Shown here piece by piece: positions 19,681-29,288 of a stretch of DNA of 64,000 nucleotides; within the stretch, counting starts at the first letter, position 1; each line of letters opens with the position of its first letter. Origin of the DNA: Terriglobales bacterium. Lineage in GTDB: Bacteria > Acidobacteriota > Terriglobia > Terriglobales > Acidobacteriaceae. The stretch lies in assembly GCA_025980765.1 (NCBI GenBank), contig JAICXB010000001.1, positions 158,396 to 222,395 on the forward strand, written 5' to 3'. The notes under the pieces were generated by a model. It worked only from the letters and a program-made list of their open reading frames with translations, had not been told where the DNA came from and did no database searches. The position numbers were made by a program, and so were the translations under genes.

Positions 19681-19983
19681 TGCTTGGCAACCCGTACTCC
19701 GTCTCAACAGAACTGCTGGAGCGGCGCCTCTGCCCCAATCTTCCCCGCAGCGGCAAGCGCATCATCGTAAATGCAGGGCTATAATCGTCTCCAGGTTTTC
19801 GACCGCTTTCGCCTGTGGGCATACCCTGGCTGGGCGGCGGCGCCGGCGTGAGATGCCGGCCGAGGGTGCAGCTGGAAACGGTTGTGCCTCCCGATTTGGA
19901 AAGAGAACCGCTTCCGGCGAGCTCTATCTCTCGTAAGCAGCCTTCTCCTTTCCAAACAAAATCTGATTTGCAAACGAGCTGCC

Positions 19984-20976
19984 GTGGCGTTGCGCGACAA
20001 ATTCGGGCGAGCAATTACCGATCTGCGGGTCTCCATTACTGACCGCTGTAACTATCGCTGCGTGTATTGCCGTACCGGCAGCGAGGGTCCGCAGTATGCC
20101 GACTTGAAACTGGATGAGTATTTGCGCATCGTGCAGGTGTTCGTCGATCTCGGCATCGAGAAGGTGCGCGTCACCGGCGGCGAGCCGCTGCTGCGCAAAG
20201 GCGTGGTGGAATTCGTCAGCGAGTTGGCGCAGCTTCGAACTAAGTCCGCGAAGCCCCTCGATATCGCCATCACTACTAATGGGCACCTGCTGGCAGATCT
20301 CGCTCAGCCCCTGAAAGACGCGGGACTCAACCGCATCACCGTCAGCATGGACGCGGTGGACGCGGAGAAGTTTGCCCGCATCACTCGCGTCAACAACGGA
20401 TTCGAGCGCGTGCTTGCCGGCATTCGGGCTGCGCGTCGTTGTGGACTGGATCCGGTGAAGGTGAACTGCGTGTTACTGCGCGGCTTCAACGACGACCAGA
20501 TCGTCGAATTCGGCAAGTTCGCGCGCGACGAAGGCGTGATCGTCCGATTCATCGAGTTCATGCCGCTGGAAGAGGACCGCGTGTGGAGTCCGCAAGTGGT
20601 AGTCACTCTCGATGAGATCGTGAGCGCTCTCTCTGCGTGGAAACCCGTGCGCCAGCTTCCTCCCAACACGGCCAGTGAAACCGCGCGACGCTATACTTTT
20701 GCAGACGGAATCGGGGAGATCGGCATTATTGCGCCGGTTTCGCATCCATTCTGCGGCCACTGTTCGCGCATTCGCCTCACATCCGACGGCAAGATTCGCA
20801 CCTGCTTGTTCTCCCTGCTCGATCATGACCTCTATCGAGTGATGCAGGATGGAGGTGACGAAGGTGCAATGTCTGCCTACATTCGAGCTGTGGTGGAGCA
20901 GAAGGAAGCGCGCCATCACATCGGCGAGTCAGGATTTGTGCCACCTTCCCGAAGTATGGTGCACATCGGCGGCTGA
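19984..20976 (+). CDS. moaA: GTP 3',8-cyclase (molybdenum cofactor biosynthesis)
   Basis: This 330-residue radical-SAM enzyme converts GTP to 3',8-cyclo-GTP, the first step of molybdopterin synthesis. The N-terminal 4Fe-4S cluster motif is C22-x3-C26-x2-C29 (CNYRCVYC). The SAM-binding GGEPLLRKG follows. The C-terminal second cluster uses C257, C260 and C274 (FCGHCSRIRLTSDGKIRTC). The GTG at 19984 is chosen because family members start just before DKFGRAITDLR; a longer open frame upstream is not conserved-looking. The C-terminal GG end typical of MoaA is present (HIGG). No other moa gene is nearby. Confidence 0.95.
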   Translation: MALRDKFGRAITDLRVSITDRCNYRCVYCRTGSEGPQYADLKLDEYLRIVQVFVDLGIEKVRVTGGEPLLRKGVVEFVSELAQLRTKSAKPLDIAITTNGHLLADLAQPLKDAGLNRITVSMDAVDAEKFARITRVNNGFERVLAGIRAARRCGLDPVKVNCVLLRGFNDDQIVEFGKFARDEGVIVRFIEFMPLEEDRVWSPQVVVTLDEIVSALSAWKPVRQLPPNTASETARRYTFADGIGEIGIIAPVSHPFCGHCSRIRLTSDGKIRTCLFSLLDHDLYRVMQDGGDEGAMSAYIRAVVEQKEARHHIGESGFVPPSRSMVHIGG

Positions 20977-21074
20977 CCTGATGTGGGTCTCCTCTCGGAG
21001 TTCCCGCTCAACCCAGCTTCTGAGCAACATCTCACCTTTCTTTTCCATCTATCTGTTAGCATTTCCGGTTACGC

Positions 21075-21284
21075 ATGAGGTATCAATCAAACCAGCCCCA
21101 CGGCCGCAGGCGCACGGATCAGCAGCTTTCGGCTGAAGAACGCCGCCGTTTACAGAGCATCCGCCAGGATGTCGAAGAAGATGAGACCGGCACGCTTCGT
21201 CGCTATCTCCGCCTCTCAAAAAAAGCACTGGACCTCGATACCAGTTCCCCTGCAGAGCCTGCGGACTTGCGCAAGACTGGTTGA
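21075..21284 (+). CDS. Small charged hypothetical protein
   Basis: This possible protein of 69 residues is highly charged and Arg/Glu-rich (QLSAEERRRLQSIRQDVEED, LRRYLRLSKKALDLD). Two amphipathic helices are predicted by eye. No ribosome binding site precedes the ATG and no family was recognised. It is kept because composition looks protein-like and no other frame is better. Confidence 0.45.
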   Translation: MRYQSNQPHGRRRTDQQLSAEERRRLQSIRQDVEEDETGTLRRYLRLSKKALDLDTSSPAEPADLRKTG

Positions 21285-21455
21285 GCTTTTCACGCAGTCA
21301 TAATTCCGGTCCAGCAGATTGCGAATCCAGCTCGCCTCTGCCAACTGCTTCCTGCCTGATTTCATCCCATTTAGAACCGTTCACGAACATCTTTGCCGCT
21401 CACGCGCATCTCCGCGCGCGAGGGTTCGTGTCGCAAGTGACAGGAGGGAATGATT

Positions 21456-22151
21456 ATGAAGCTACTGCCCAATTTAGCTTTAGGTGCCCTGCTGGTGGCG
21501 GGAGGGTCGGCATATGCAGCGGCGCAGGACGCGCAGCAAACCTATCCCACGTACCAACAAAACCAGCAGAACCAGAATCCGGACCGTGATCGCGACTACC
21601 GCCAAGACAATGACAATCGCGACCGTCAGGACAATCGCGATATCCAGACCTACAACAACGGTCAGGGCGACCAGACGAGAGACCGTGATCGCGTGAACGA
21701 TCAATACAATTATCCAGATCAGGACCGCGATCGACAATACAACAACGATCGCCAGTACAACACTGACCAGGATCGCCGAGATCGCGACCGCGATTACAAC
21801 AATGACCGCGACCGCGATCGTGATCACAATTACAACAACAGCTATGACCGTGACCGGGATAATGGCTACTATCAGCGGTACGGTTACGACATGAACAACA
21901 TCGCTGCTCGCAACGGCTATCGCGATGGACTAAGCGCGGGACGCAGCGATCGTGACAGCCAGCACAGCTTCCGTCCGACCTACGGCGACTCATACGAGGA
22001 CGCGAACCGCGGCTATACCTCAACGTTCGGAAATGAAAACCAGTACAAGCAGCTCTATCGTCAGGGATACGAGCAGGGGTATCGACAGGGCTTCTATGGG
22101 AACAACACCGACCGTGACCGCGATTGGGACAACCCCCAATATCCACGCTAA
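21456..22151 (+). CDS. Exported Asp/Arg/Asn-rich repetitive protein
   Basis: This is a 231-residue protein with a signal peptide (LLPNLALGALLVAGGSAYAA). Residues about 35-145 are a low-complexity tract of D, R, N, Q and Y built from degenerate DRDRDYNND-type units. The C-terminal part is conserved-looking: ARNGYRDGLSAGRSDRD, a YEDANRGY segment and YRQGYEQGYRQGFYG. The ATG at 21456 has AGGAGG 8 nt upstream, better than the in-frame ATG at 21450. It is likely periplasmic or extracellular, and the zwitterionic tract should be disordered. Function unknown. A terminator-like palindrome follows at 22169. Confidence 0.8.
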   Translation: MKLLPNLALGALLVAGGSAYAAAQDAQQTYPTYQQNQQNQNPDRDRDYRQDNDNRDRQDNRDIQTYNNGQGDQTRDRDRVNDQYNYPDQDRDRQYNNDRQYNTDQDRRDRDRDYNNDRDRDRDHNYNNSYDRDRDNGYYQRYGYDMNNIAARNGYRDGLSAGRSDRDSQHSFRPTYGDSYEDANRGYTSTFGNENQYKQLYRQGYEQGYRQGFYGNNTDRDRDWDNPQYPR

Positions 22152-22168
22152 CTGCGCGGTTGCTTTTT

Positions 22169-22196
22169 GTAGAGACGCAGCATGCTGCGTCTCTAC
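22169..22196 (+). terminator. 28-bp perfect palindrome (GTAGAGACGCAGCA type)
   Basis: GTAGAGACGCAGCA is followed at once by its exact complement, then TTTTGT. It lies 18 nt after the stop of the D/R/N-rich protein gene, so it can serve as an intrinsic terminator. The GTAGAGACGCAGC palindrome also resembles short dispersed palindromes known from several bacterial phyla (recalled). Confidence 0.8.
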
Positions 22197-22416
22197 TTTT
22201 GTCCTAGGCCCCTTCCTCCATGGATCTCCTTCTTGATGTCTCCCATATATTCCACCAGCTAGCGTGCCGCCAATTTCCAGTGCACCAGGGCCGTGGTTTT
22301 CACCGCCTCCTGAACCGGAGATCGACACTCCATCGGAACTGATCGACTGATTCCTCTTCTCGCGTTACTATTTGCGAGCATTCCTCAGCGCAATCAAAAA
22401 TCCGGGAGGCGCCAGC

Positions 22417-25400
22417 TTGGCCCAAGAACCTGGCTGTTGTGGTACCACTCGTCTTTCAGCAATCTTCTCTGTTTTCGCTCTTGTTCTGGTTTCACTTGCT
22501 GCTTCTGCTCAGCAAAGAAACCAGCAGAAACCTTCGGCCACAAAGTCTGTCACCGGTTCAGAGTCTCGCGCCGACGTCAAAAAAGAAACGCCAGCGCCGC
22601 CTGCGGAGAAGCCTCCGCAGCCTGAGTCGCCATTCGCGAACCTCGAATACCGCTACATTGGACCGCCGGGAAATCGCGTAGACGCCGTGGTGGGCGAGCC
22701 GGGGAACCCGAATGTTTATTACGCAGGCGCGGCGTCGGGAGGAGTTTGGAAGTCGGTTGATGGTGGATTTCACTGGCATCCGATCTTCGACAAGGAGCCG
22801 GCGCAGTCGATCGGCTCAATCGCGATTGCGCCCTCGAACCACAGCGTCGTGTGGGTCGGTACCGGCGAGACTTTCATCCGCAGCAATGTTTCTATCGGCG
22901 ATGGAGTGTACAAATCCGGCGATGCGGGCAAGAGCTGGCAACACATGGGGCTCGATGCCACCGGACGCATCGGACGCATCCTTATAGATCCGCACAATCC
23001 TGACATCGTCTATGTTGCCGCGCTAGGTACGTGTTACGGGCCGCAGCCGGAACGTGGTGTCTACCGCACCAAAGATGGAGGCAAGACATGGGAGCGGGTG
23101 TTATTTGTGGACGAGAACACCGGCGTCTCCGACATGTCGATGGACCCGAAAGATTCTGGCACAATCTTTGCCGGAACTTGGCAGATCGAGATCAAGACAT
23201 GGGGACGCAACAGCGGCGGTCCGGGCAGCGGAGTGTTTGTGACCCACGATGGCGGAGACACCTGGAAACACATCACCGGCCACGGCCTGCCGGATCCGCC
23301 GTTGGGAAAAATCGCCGTCGCGGTTGCGCCCAACGACTCCAGCCGGGTATACGCGCTCATCGAGACCGGACAGCGCGGCTCGCTCTGGCGCTCCAAAGAT
23401 GGCGGAGAAAACTGGAAGCTGGTAAACAACAGCCGCTTGCTGAATGAGCGCCCGCATTACTACACCCGCATGCTGGTGATGCCCGACAACGAAAACGAAG
23501 TCTATTTCCCCTCGAACAGCATGGGCGTGACCTACGACGGCGGGGAGACTGCCGACCTGGTGCGCTGGGGCGGTGACAACCACGACATGTGGTCGGACCC
23601 GCAGAATCCCAATCGCATGATGATCGGCAACGATCTCGGCGTGATGCTCACAACCGTTCGCGGCAAAGAATGGCAATACATCCGGCTGCCCATTGCGCAG
23701 ATGTATCACGCTGCCACCGACAATCGCGTTCCCTACTATGTCTACGGCCAGATGCAGGATGGGCCGTCGCAGCGCGGGCCAAGCAATAATCTCGGCGGCG
23801 ACTCGATCGATGCCAGCGACTGGACCACAACAGCCGGCTGCGAAACCGGGTGGAACACTCCCGATCCTGTGGATCCCAATATCGTTTGGGGCGGCTGCTA
23901 CGCCGGAGTCACCGAACGCATCGACCTGCGCGACGGACACGCGCGCTCGGTAAGCGTGTGGCCCGACCGCACCATGGGGGCGAACGCCGGCCAGGTGAAG
24001 CTGCGGATGAACTGGACGTATCCCATCGCCATCTCTCCGCACGACCACAACACCGTCTATGTCGGCAGCCAGTTCGTGCATAAAACCAGCGATAGCGGGC
24101 AGACCTGGCAAACCATCAGTCCCGATTTGACACTTAACGACAAGAGCATGATGGGAGACTCCGGCGGGCTCACCGTGGATAATCTCAGCGTCGAATATGC
24201 CGGCGTGGTCTTCTCGATTGCCGAGTCTCCGGCCGAAAAAGGCCAGATATGGGCGGGCACCAACGACGGTCTGGTGCAGGTGACGCGCGATGGCGGCGCG
24301 CACTGGAGCAACGTAACGCCCAAAGGCATGCCGCCGAAGATGACCGTCGATGCCGTGGTCCCATCAAAGCACAATGCAGGAACGTGTTACATCGCTGTGG
24401 ACGGACATCAGGTGAACATTCGCGATCCATATCTCTACCGCACCAACGATTACGGCAAGAGCTGGAACTTGATCGTCACCGGTATTCCCAAATCGCCACT
24501 CAGCTACACCGATTCCATTCAGGAAGACCCTGTACGCAAGGGCCTGCTTTATGCCGGAACGGAAAACGCGCTCTACGTTTCCTTTGACGATGGGGATCAC
24601 TGGCAGCCATTGCAGAACAATTTGCCACATGCTCCCGTGCACTGGCTTACAGTGCAGGAGCATTTCAAAGATCTGGTGGTCGGCACCTATGGCCGTGGCT
24701 TCTGGATTCTCGATGACATCACGCCGATCGAGCAGTTCACCGATCAGATCAAGAATTCGACTGCTTATCTTTTCCCAATTCGGGAAGCCTATCGTTTTCG
24801 CGAGACTTTCCATCGTGAGATGGCGCCGGAAGGCCAGTCAGTGGGTGAGAACCCGGCCTATGGCGCTTCCATCAATTACTACCTGAAACAGGCGGCGAAA
24901 AAGGTCGAAATCAGCGTCGAAGGCGCAGACGGCACGGTGATTCGCACCATCAAGGGCGGGGACAAGCCAGGAATCAATCGCGCATATTGGGATTTGCGTT
25001 ATCCGCCGGTATCAGACGTGGCATTGCGAACCACTCCCGCCGGCAATCCCCATGTCTGGGAAGAGAAACGGTTCCTGGGAAAAGAGTCGCGGCGCGTCTT
25101 CTACTACGGCGTAGGCAGCAGCCAGTCAGACCGTCCGCTGCGCTCGCCCAGCGGAGAGCCCACCCTCGGCCCGCTGGTCGCCCCCGGCACTTACACGGTG
25201 AAGCTCACTGCCGACGGACAGACGCTCACGCAGAAGCTGACCGTGGTTAAAGACCCGAACACACCCGCAAGCGAAGCCGATGCCACAGCGGAAAGCAAAC
25301 TCGCGATCGCCATCTACAAAGATGCCAACCAGTCGGTGCAGATGATCAACCAGATCGAGTGGACACGCCGGCAATTGGAGGACATGCAGAAGATGCTGGC

Positions 25401-25797
25401 CGCCGCCAAAGCCGATAAGTCGCTGGTGGATGCTACCAAGGCGCTCGACGGCAAAGCCTTGGCAATCGAAGATCAGCTCCTGCAGCGCACAGTAGCGGAA
25501 GGAGACCTGAAGTCATTCCGTGGCCCCCTCGAGCTTTATCTCAAGTTCGTGTGGCTGGGCGCAGAAGTGGGAAGTGGCGGCGCTGACGTTTCCGGCGGCG
25601 CCGATTTTGCGCCCACGCAATCGGAAATCGAAGTCTACAAACTGCTGCACGGTCAACTCGAAACTGCCGAGTCCCAATTCGACAAGCTGTATAAGGCCGA
25701 TGTTCCGGCCTTTAACGAGAGTCTGGCAAAACAAGGATTGCAGAGGATCATGATGGTGCCCGTGGCAAATCAATCGAGCGGTGGTGTTCAGAACTGA
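22417..25797 (+). CDS. Exported BNR/VPS10-like beta-propeller protein
   Basis: This is a 1126-residue protein. TTG at 22417 is chosen because GGAGG stands 7 nt upstream; it puts a signal peptide (AIFSVFALVLVSLAASAQ) at the N-terminus. Residues about 70-800 hold many Asp-box/BNR repeats (GGVWKSVDGGFHWHPIF, YRTKDGGKTWERVLF, HKTSDSGQTWQTISPD, VTRDGGAHWSNV), the beta-propeller type seen in sialidases and Sortilin/VPS10 proteins. The last 300 residues include a strand-rich segment and a helical tail. Similar proteins are abundant in Acidobacteria and are often labelled glycosyl hydrolase, but catalytic residues cannot be assigned here. Extracytoplasmic. Confidence 0.88.
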   Translation: MAQEPGCCGTTRLSAIFSVFALVLVSLAASAQQRNQQKPSATKSVTGSESRADVKKETPAPPAEKPPQPESPFANLEYRYIGPPGNRVDAVVGEPGNPNVYYAGAASGGVWKSVDGGFHWHPIFDKEPAQSIGSIAIAPSNHSVVWVGTGETFIRSNVSIGDGVYKSGDAGKSWQHMGLDATGRIGRILIDPHNPDIVYVAALGTCYGPQPERGVYRTKDGGKTWERVLFVDENTGVSDMSMDPKDSGTIFAGTWQIEIKTWGRNSGGPGSGVFVTHDGGDTWKHITGHGLPDPPLGKIAVAVAPNDSSRVYALIETGQRGSLWRSKDGGENWKLVNNSRLLNERPHYYTRMLVMPDNENEVYFPSNSMGVTYDGGETADLVRWGGDNHDMWSDPQNPNRMMIGNDLGVMLTTVRGKEWQYIRLPIAQMYHAATDNRVPYYVYGQMQDGPSQRGPSNNLGGDSIDASDWTTTAGCETGWNTPDPVDPNIVWGGCYAGVTERIDLRDGHARSVSVWPDRTMGANAGQVKLRMNWTYPIAISPHDHNTVYVGSQFVHKTSDSGQTWQTISPDLTLNDKSMMGDSGGLTVDNLSVEYAGVVFSIAESPAEKGQIWAGTNDGLVQVTRDGGAHWSNVTPKGMPPKMTVDAVVPSKHNAGTCYIAVDGHQVNIRDPYLYRTNDYGKSWNLIVTGIPKSPLSYTDSIQEDPVRKGLLYAGTENALYVSFDDGDHWQPLQNNLPHAPVHWLTVQEHFKDLVVGTYGRGFWILDDITPIEQFTDQIKNSTAYLFPIREAYRFRETFHREMAPEGQSVGENPAYGASINYYLKQAAKKVEISVEGADGTVIRTIKGGDKPGINRAYWDLRYPPVSDVALRTTPAGNPHVWEEKRFLGKESRRVFYYGVGSSQSDRPLRSPSGEPTLGPLVAPGTYTVKLTADGQTLTQKLTVVKDPNTPASEADATAESKLAIAIYKDANQSVQMINQIEWTRRQLEDMQKMLAAAKADKSLVDATKALDGKALAIEDQLLQRTVAEGDLKSFRGPLELYLKFVWLGAEVGSGGADVSGGADFAPTQSEIEVYKLLHGQLETAESQFDKLYKADVPAFNESLAKQGLQRIMMVPVANQSSGGVQN

Positions 25798-25800
25798 AGC

Positions 25801-26211
25801 CTAAAAAATCCTCACTCCGGCCGACTCGGCAGCTCGACGAAGACGGCTGTCGCATGTTGCCAGAGGGAGGTCGAGCTGTTGAGCAAGCGAAAGGTATGCC
25901 GCATCGTAGTTGGTCAGGCCATATCTCTGTGCGATGCTCGGCAAGCGAAGAATGTCATCATAGGATTGTTGAGGCGCTTCAATGGGAAGAGCTTTCAATC
26001 GGGTTAGAAAGGTCTCGATTTGATCGAGAGCAATGCGCTTCCGGCGAAAGCCCATCAGAAGCCCGTTGCCAACTTCATAAAACCACAGAACGGGAACCAG
26101 AGCGCGATTAGCAGAAAGGCTGGACAGGACAGCCAAGCCATATTCCCTATTCGCCTCATCCTCAAGAAACCATCGCAAAGCCAGAGAGGCATCGAGCACC
26201 AGGTCGCTCAA
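25801..26211 (-). CDS. PIN-domain toxin, VapC family
   Basis: This is a 136-residue PIN-domain ribonuclease. Acidic residues expected at the Mg site are D7 (LVLDASLALRWFLED), E46 (WFYEVGNGLL), D103 (LTNYDAAYL) and D121 (ATCDSRL). VapC toxins cleave tRNA or rRNA when freed from the antitoxin. Its ATG overlaps the antitoxin TGA in an ATGA, the usual order and coupling for vapBC. It ends only 4 bp from the convergent BNR gene stop. Confidence 0.9.
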   Translation of the reverse strand: MSDLVLDASLALRWFLEDEANREYGLAVLSSLSANRALVPVLWFYEVGNGLLMGFRRKRIALDQIETFLTRLKALPIEAPQQSYDDILRLPSIAQRYGLTNYDAAYLSLAQQLDLPLATCDSRLRRAAESAGVRIF

Positions 26212-26453
26212 ATGCTGTGGCCCTCATGAATCAATTCCTTAACAGAAATTCCTTCGAGCCGAACCCGATTTTTTTCGACGAAGTCCAGCATTTCGCGCAC
26301 AGCTTGAGCTCGTGCACTAGGTTGAATGGTGCCCGACTGCTCACGCAAACTTTGCAGAGCTTCACTAATTACTTCCTCGACAGAGTGGAACCGGCCGGAC
26401 TTCAACTGCTGCTGAATGATCTCTTGCTGTTGCGGGGTTAGATAGATGTTCAT
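26208..26453 (-). CDS. Antitoxin of the first VapBC-type pair
   Basis: This is an 81-residue protein. The N-terminal MNIYLTPQQQEIIQQQLKSG and VEEVISEALQSLRE match a ribbon-helix-helix ParD/CopG-like DNA-binding domain. The C-terminal half (MLDFVEKNRVRLEGISVKEL) would wrap the toxin. The ATG at 26453 starts at the conserved strand; upstream codons are not family-like. It should neutralise the toxin encoded next to it and repress its own promoter. Confidence 0.85.
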   Translation of the reverse strand: MNIYLTPQQQEIIQQQLKSGRFHSVEEVISEALQSLREQSGTIQPSARAQAVREMLDFVEKNRVRLEGISVKELIHEGHSI

Positions 26454-26571
26454 CGCCAAACTCACTGATCCGATGCTGTCATGATACCAGCGGCACATGA
26501 GGTCTATGCGGCGCCTTTCCAGAACCCATCCGCTAACCGCGGATGGTACTGAGTCATAGCCCGGGTTGAGC

Positions 26572-26600
26572 TTGGGCATTGCGCTCCCGCCATTTATGAT
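26572..26600 (+). promoter_or_regulatory. Putative promoter giving leaderless aceE mRNA
   Basis: A -35-like TTGGGC (26572-26577), a 17-bp spacer and a -10 TATGAT (26595-26600) are followed 7 nt later by the aceE ATG (26607). That places the expected transcription start on the A of the start codon. No Shine-Dalgarno sequence is present. Confidence 0.5.
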
Positions 26601-26606
26601 TGAAAT

Positions 26607-29282
26607 ATGAATGCGAAAACTCTGGTGCCCGTGGAGCCGCTGCGGGCCGAGTCGGACGAGGTTTCCGAGTGGCTTGAGGCCTTTGACGAGATCGTGGATC
26701 AGGAGGGCAGCACTCGGGCTGCTGAGCTGCTGACTGCGTTATCCCAGCGCGCGCAGGAGATGGGGGTTGAAACTCCAGCGCAACTGCACACGCCTTACAT
26801 CAACACCATTCCAGTTGAGGAAGAGCTCCCCTACCCCGGCGATCGCGCCATGGAGCGGCGGCTGGAAGCCGTGATCCGCTGGAACGCGATGGCCATGGTG
26901 CATCACCAGAACAAGCTGGATGCCGGCATCGGTGGACACATCTCGACCTACTCATCACTGGCGACTCTGCTCGAAGTCGGTTTCAATCATTTCTTTCACG
27001 CCACCTACGGCGACCAGCCCGGCGACCTGATCTATTTCCAGGGACACGCCTCACCTGGCGTCTACGCGCGCGCATTTCTTGAAGGACGTCTGAGCGAAGA
27101 GCAGCTTCTCAATTTTCGCCATGAGACACGCGGCAAGCCGTCGCTAAGTTCCTATCCGCATCCCTGGCTAATGCCCGACTTCTGGAGATTCCCCACCGTC
27201 TCTATGGGCATCGGGCCCATCAACGCCATTTATCAGGCCCGCTTCATGCGTTATCTGGAGCATCGCGGGCTTCTGCCGGAGAGCCCGCGCAAGGTTTGGG
27301 CTTTCGTTGGAGACGGCGAGACCGATGAGGTGGAGACTCTGGGTGCACTCACCGTCGCCTCGCGCGAAAAGCTCGACAACCTCATCTTTGTCGTCAACTG
27401 CAACCTGCAGCGGCTGGATGGGCCGGTGCGGGGAAATGGAAAGATCATCAACGAACTCGAAGGTGTCTTCCGCGGCGCGGGCTGGAACGTGATCAAGGTC
27501 ATCTGGGGCAGCGACTGGGATTCTCTGCTGGCGCAGGACCACTCCGGCCTGCTGCTCAAGCGCATGGAAGAATGCGTTGACGGCGAATATCAGAATTGCA
27601 AAGCCAAGGGCGGAGCCTACGTCCGCAAAGAGTTCTTCGGCAAATATCCTGAGCTGGCGGAGATGGTCTCGGGTATGACTGACGAGCAACTCGCGCACCT
27701 GCATCGCGGCGGGCACGATCCGGCGAAGGTGTACAACGCTTATCAGCGGGCGATCGAGCATCGCGGCGCGCCGACGGTAATTCTCGCCAAAACCGTGAAG
27801 GGCTATGGCCTGGCCACAGCGCAGGCGCGCAACGCCACCCATCAGGAGAAAAAGCTCACCGAAGACGCGCTCGCCGCATTCGTGAAGCGCTTCGATATCC
27901 ACATTCCTGAATCGGCAGCGAAAGACGGTTTGCCTTTTCTGCCGGCGAAAGACAGCCCGGAACTCGCCTACTTGAGCGAGCGCCGCAAAGAACTCGGCGG
28001 ATACCTTCCGCATCGCGAGTCGCCGAAGCTAGACTTCATCGCCCCCAAGCTGGAGTTCTTTCAGGAATCGCTGGCCGGATCGCGTGGCCGGGAAGTCTCG
28101 ACCACTATGGGCTTCGTAAGCATGCTGCGGCAGCTGATGAAAGATCCCAAAATAGGAAAGCTGGTCGTGCCCATCGTGCCCGATGAGGCGCGCACGTTTG
28201 GCATGGAATCGATCATCCGGCAGGTGGGAATCTACGCCAGTCAGGGCCAGCTCTACACTCCGCACGATCAGGAGATGCTGCTCTATTACCGCGAAGCCCG
28301 TGATGGACAGATCCTAGAGGAAGGCATTACCGAGGCCGGCTCAATGGCTTCACTGACCGCGGCGGGCACCTCGTATTCCAATTACCGTGTTCCCACGGTT
28401 CCCTTCTACAGCTATTACTCGATGTTCGGTTTTCAGCGCGTAGGAGATTTGATCTGGGCATTCGGCGATGCGCGCGGCAAAGGCTTCCTTATGGGCGGCA
28501 CCGCCGGCCGGACCACGCTCTCTGGCGAAGGCTTGCAGCATTGTGACGGTCACACCCTGGTTCTTTCAAGCGTCTATCCCACATGCTGCTCCTATGACCC
28601 AGCCTACGTCTACGAGATCGCGGTAATCGTGCAGGACGGCATCCGCCGCATGTATGAGAAGGGGGAAGACCGCTTCTACTACATCACCATGTATAACGAC
28701 GACTACGCGATGCCGGAGATGCCGCAGGGCAGCGAGCAGGGAATTCTGCGCGGGATCTATAAATTCAAGCCCGCGGCCAATGGTAAAGCCGCACTGCAAT
28801 TGTTCGGCAGTGGCCCAATTTTGAACGAGGCGCTGCGCGCGCAATCGATTCTTGCCGACAAATACAAGGTTGCGGCCGACGTCTGGAGCGTCACCAGCTA
28901 CACCGAACTTCGCCGCGAAGCCCTCGAAATCGAACGTTGGAACCGATTGCACCCGACAGAAGCGGAGAAAAAGCCGTACATCATCACTGCTCTCGAAGGC
29001 GCGGAAGGCCCGATCATTGCTGCGACGGACTATATGAAGGCCGTTCCCGATCAGCTCGCGCCCTGGCTCCTGACGCGATTAGTCAGCCTGGGAACGGACG
29101 GTTTCGGACGCAGCGACAATCGCGAATTCCTGCGCAAGCATTTTGAGGTGAATGCCGAATCGATTGCCGCGGCCGGATTGTCTAAATTAGTGCGGGAAGG
29201 CAAATTCGACGCCAGGAAAGCACAAAAGGCAATGAAGGAGCTGGAAATCGATCCGGAAAAAATCGATCCCGCGCGGGCATGA
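26607..29282 (+). CDS. aceE: Pyruvate dehydrogenase E1 component, homodimeric type
   Basis: This 891-residue thiamine-diphosphate enzyme decarboxylates pyruvate and transfers the acetyl group to the lipoyl E2 subunit. Its length and the NAMAMVHHQNK and GGHISTYSS motifs mark the AceE family rather than the alpha/beta heterodimer. The ThDP-binding motif GDGETDE is near residue 236. The transketolase-like middle and C-terminal domains follow (SYYSMFGFQRVGDLIWAFGD, EGLQHCDGHTL). No ribosome binding site precedes the ATG; see the promoter entry. E2 and E3 genes are not in the window. The 2-oxoglutarate dehydrogenase E1 gene follows in the same direction after a large inverted repeat. Confidence 0.96.
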   Translation: MNAKTLVPVEPLRAESDEVSEWLEAFDEIVDQEGSTRAAELLTALSQRAQEMGVETPAQLHTPYINTIPVEEELPYPGDRAMERRLEAVIRWNAMAMVHHQNKLDAGIGGHISTYSSLATLLEVGFNHFFHATYGDQPGDLIYFQGHASPGVYARAFLEGRLSEEQLLNFRHETRGKPSLSSYPHPWLMPDFWRFPTVSMGIGPINAIYQARFMRYLEHRGLLPESPRKVWAFVGDGETDEVETLGALTVASREKLDNLIFVVNCNLQRLDGPVRGNGKIINELEGVFRGAGWNVIKVIWGSDWDSLLAQDHSGLLLKRMEECVDGEYQNCKAKGGAYVRKEFFGKYPELAEMVSGMTDEQLAHLHRGGHDPAKVYNAYQRAIEHRGAPTVILAKTVKGYGLATAQARNATHQEKKLTEDALAAFVKRFDIHIPESAAKDGLPFLPAKDSPELAYLSERRKELGGYLPHRESPKLDFIAPKLEFFQESLAGSRGREVSTTMGFVSMLRQLMKDPKIGKLVVPIVPDEARTFGMESIIRQVGIYASQGQLYTPHDQEMLLYYREARDGQILEEGITEAGSMASLTAAGTSYSNYRVPTVPFYSYYSMFGFQRVGDLIWAFGDARGKGFLMGGTAGRTTLSGEGLQHCDGHTLVLSSVYPTCCSYDPAYVYEIAVIVQDGIRRMYEKGEDRFYYITMYNDDYAMPEMPQGSEQGILRGIYKFKPAANGKAALQLFGSGPILNEALRAQSILADKYKVAADVWSVTSYTELRREALEIERWNRLHPTEAEKKPYIITALEGAEGPIIAATDYMKAVPDQLAPWLLTRLVSLGTDGFGRSDNREFLRKHFEVNAESIAAAGLSKLVREGKFDARKAQKAMKELEIDPEKIDPARA

Positions 29283-29288
29283 CACATC

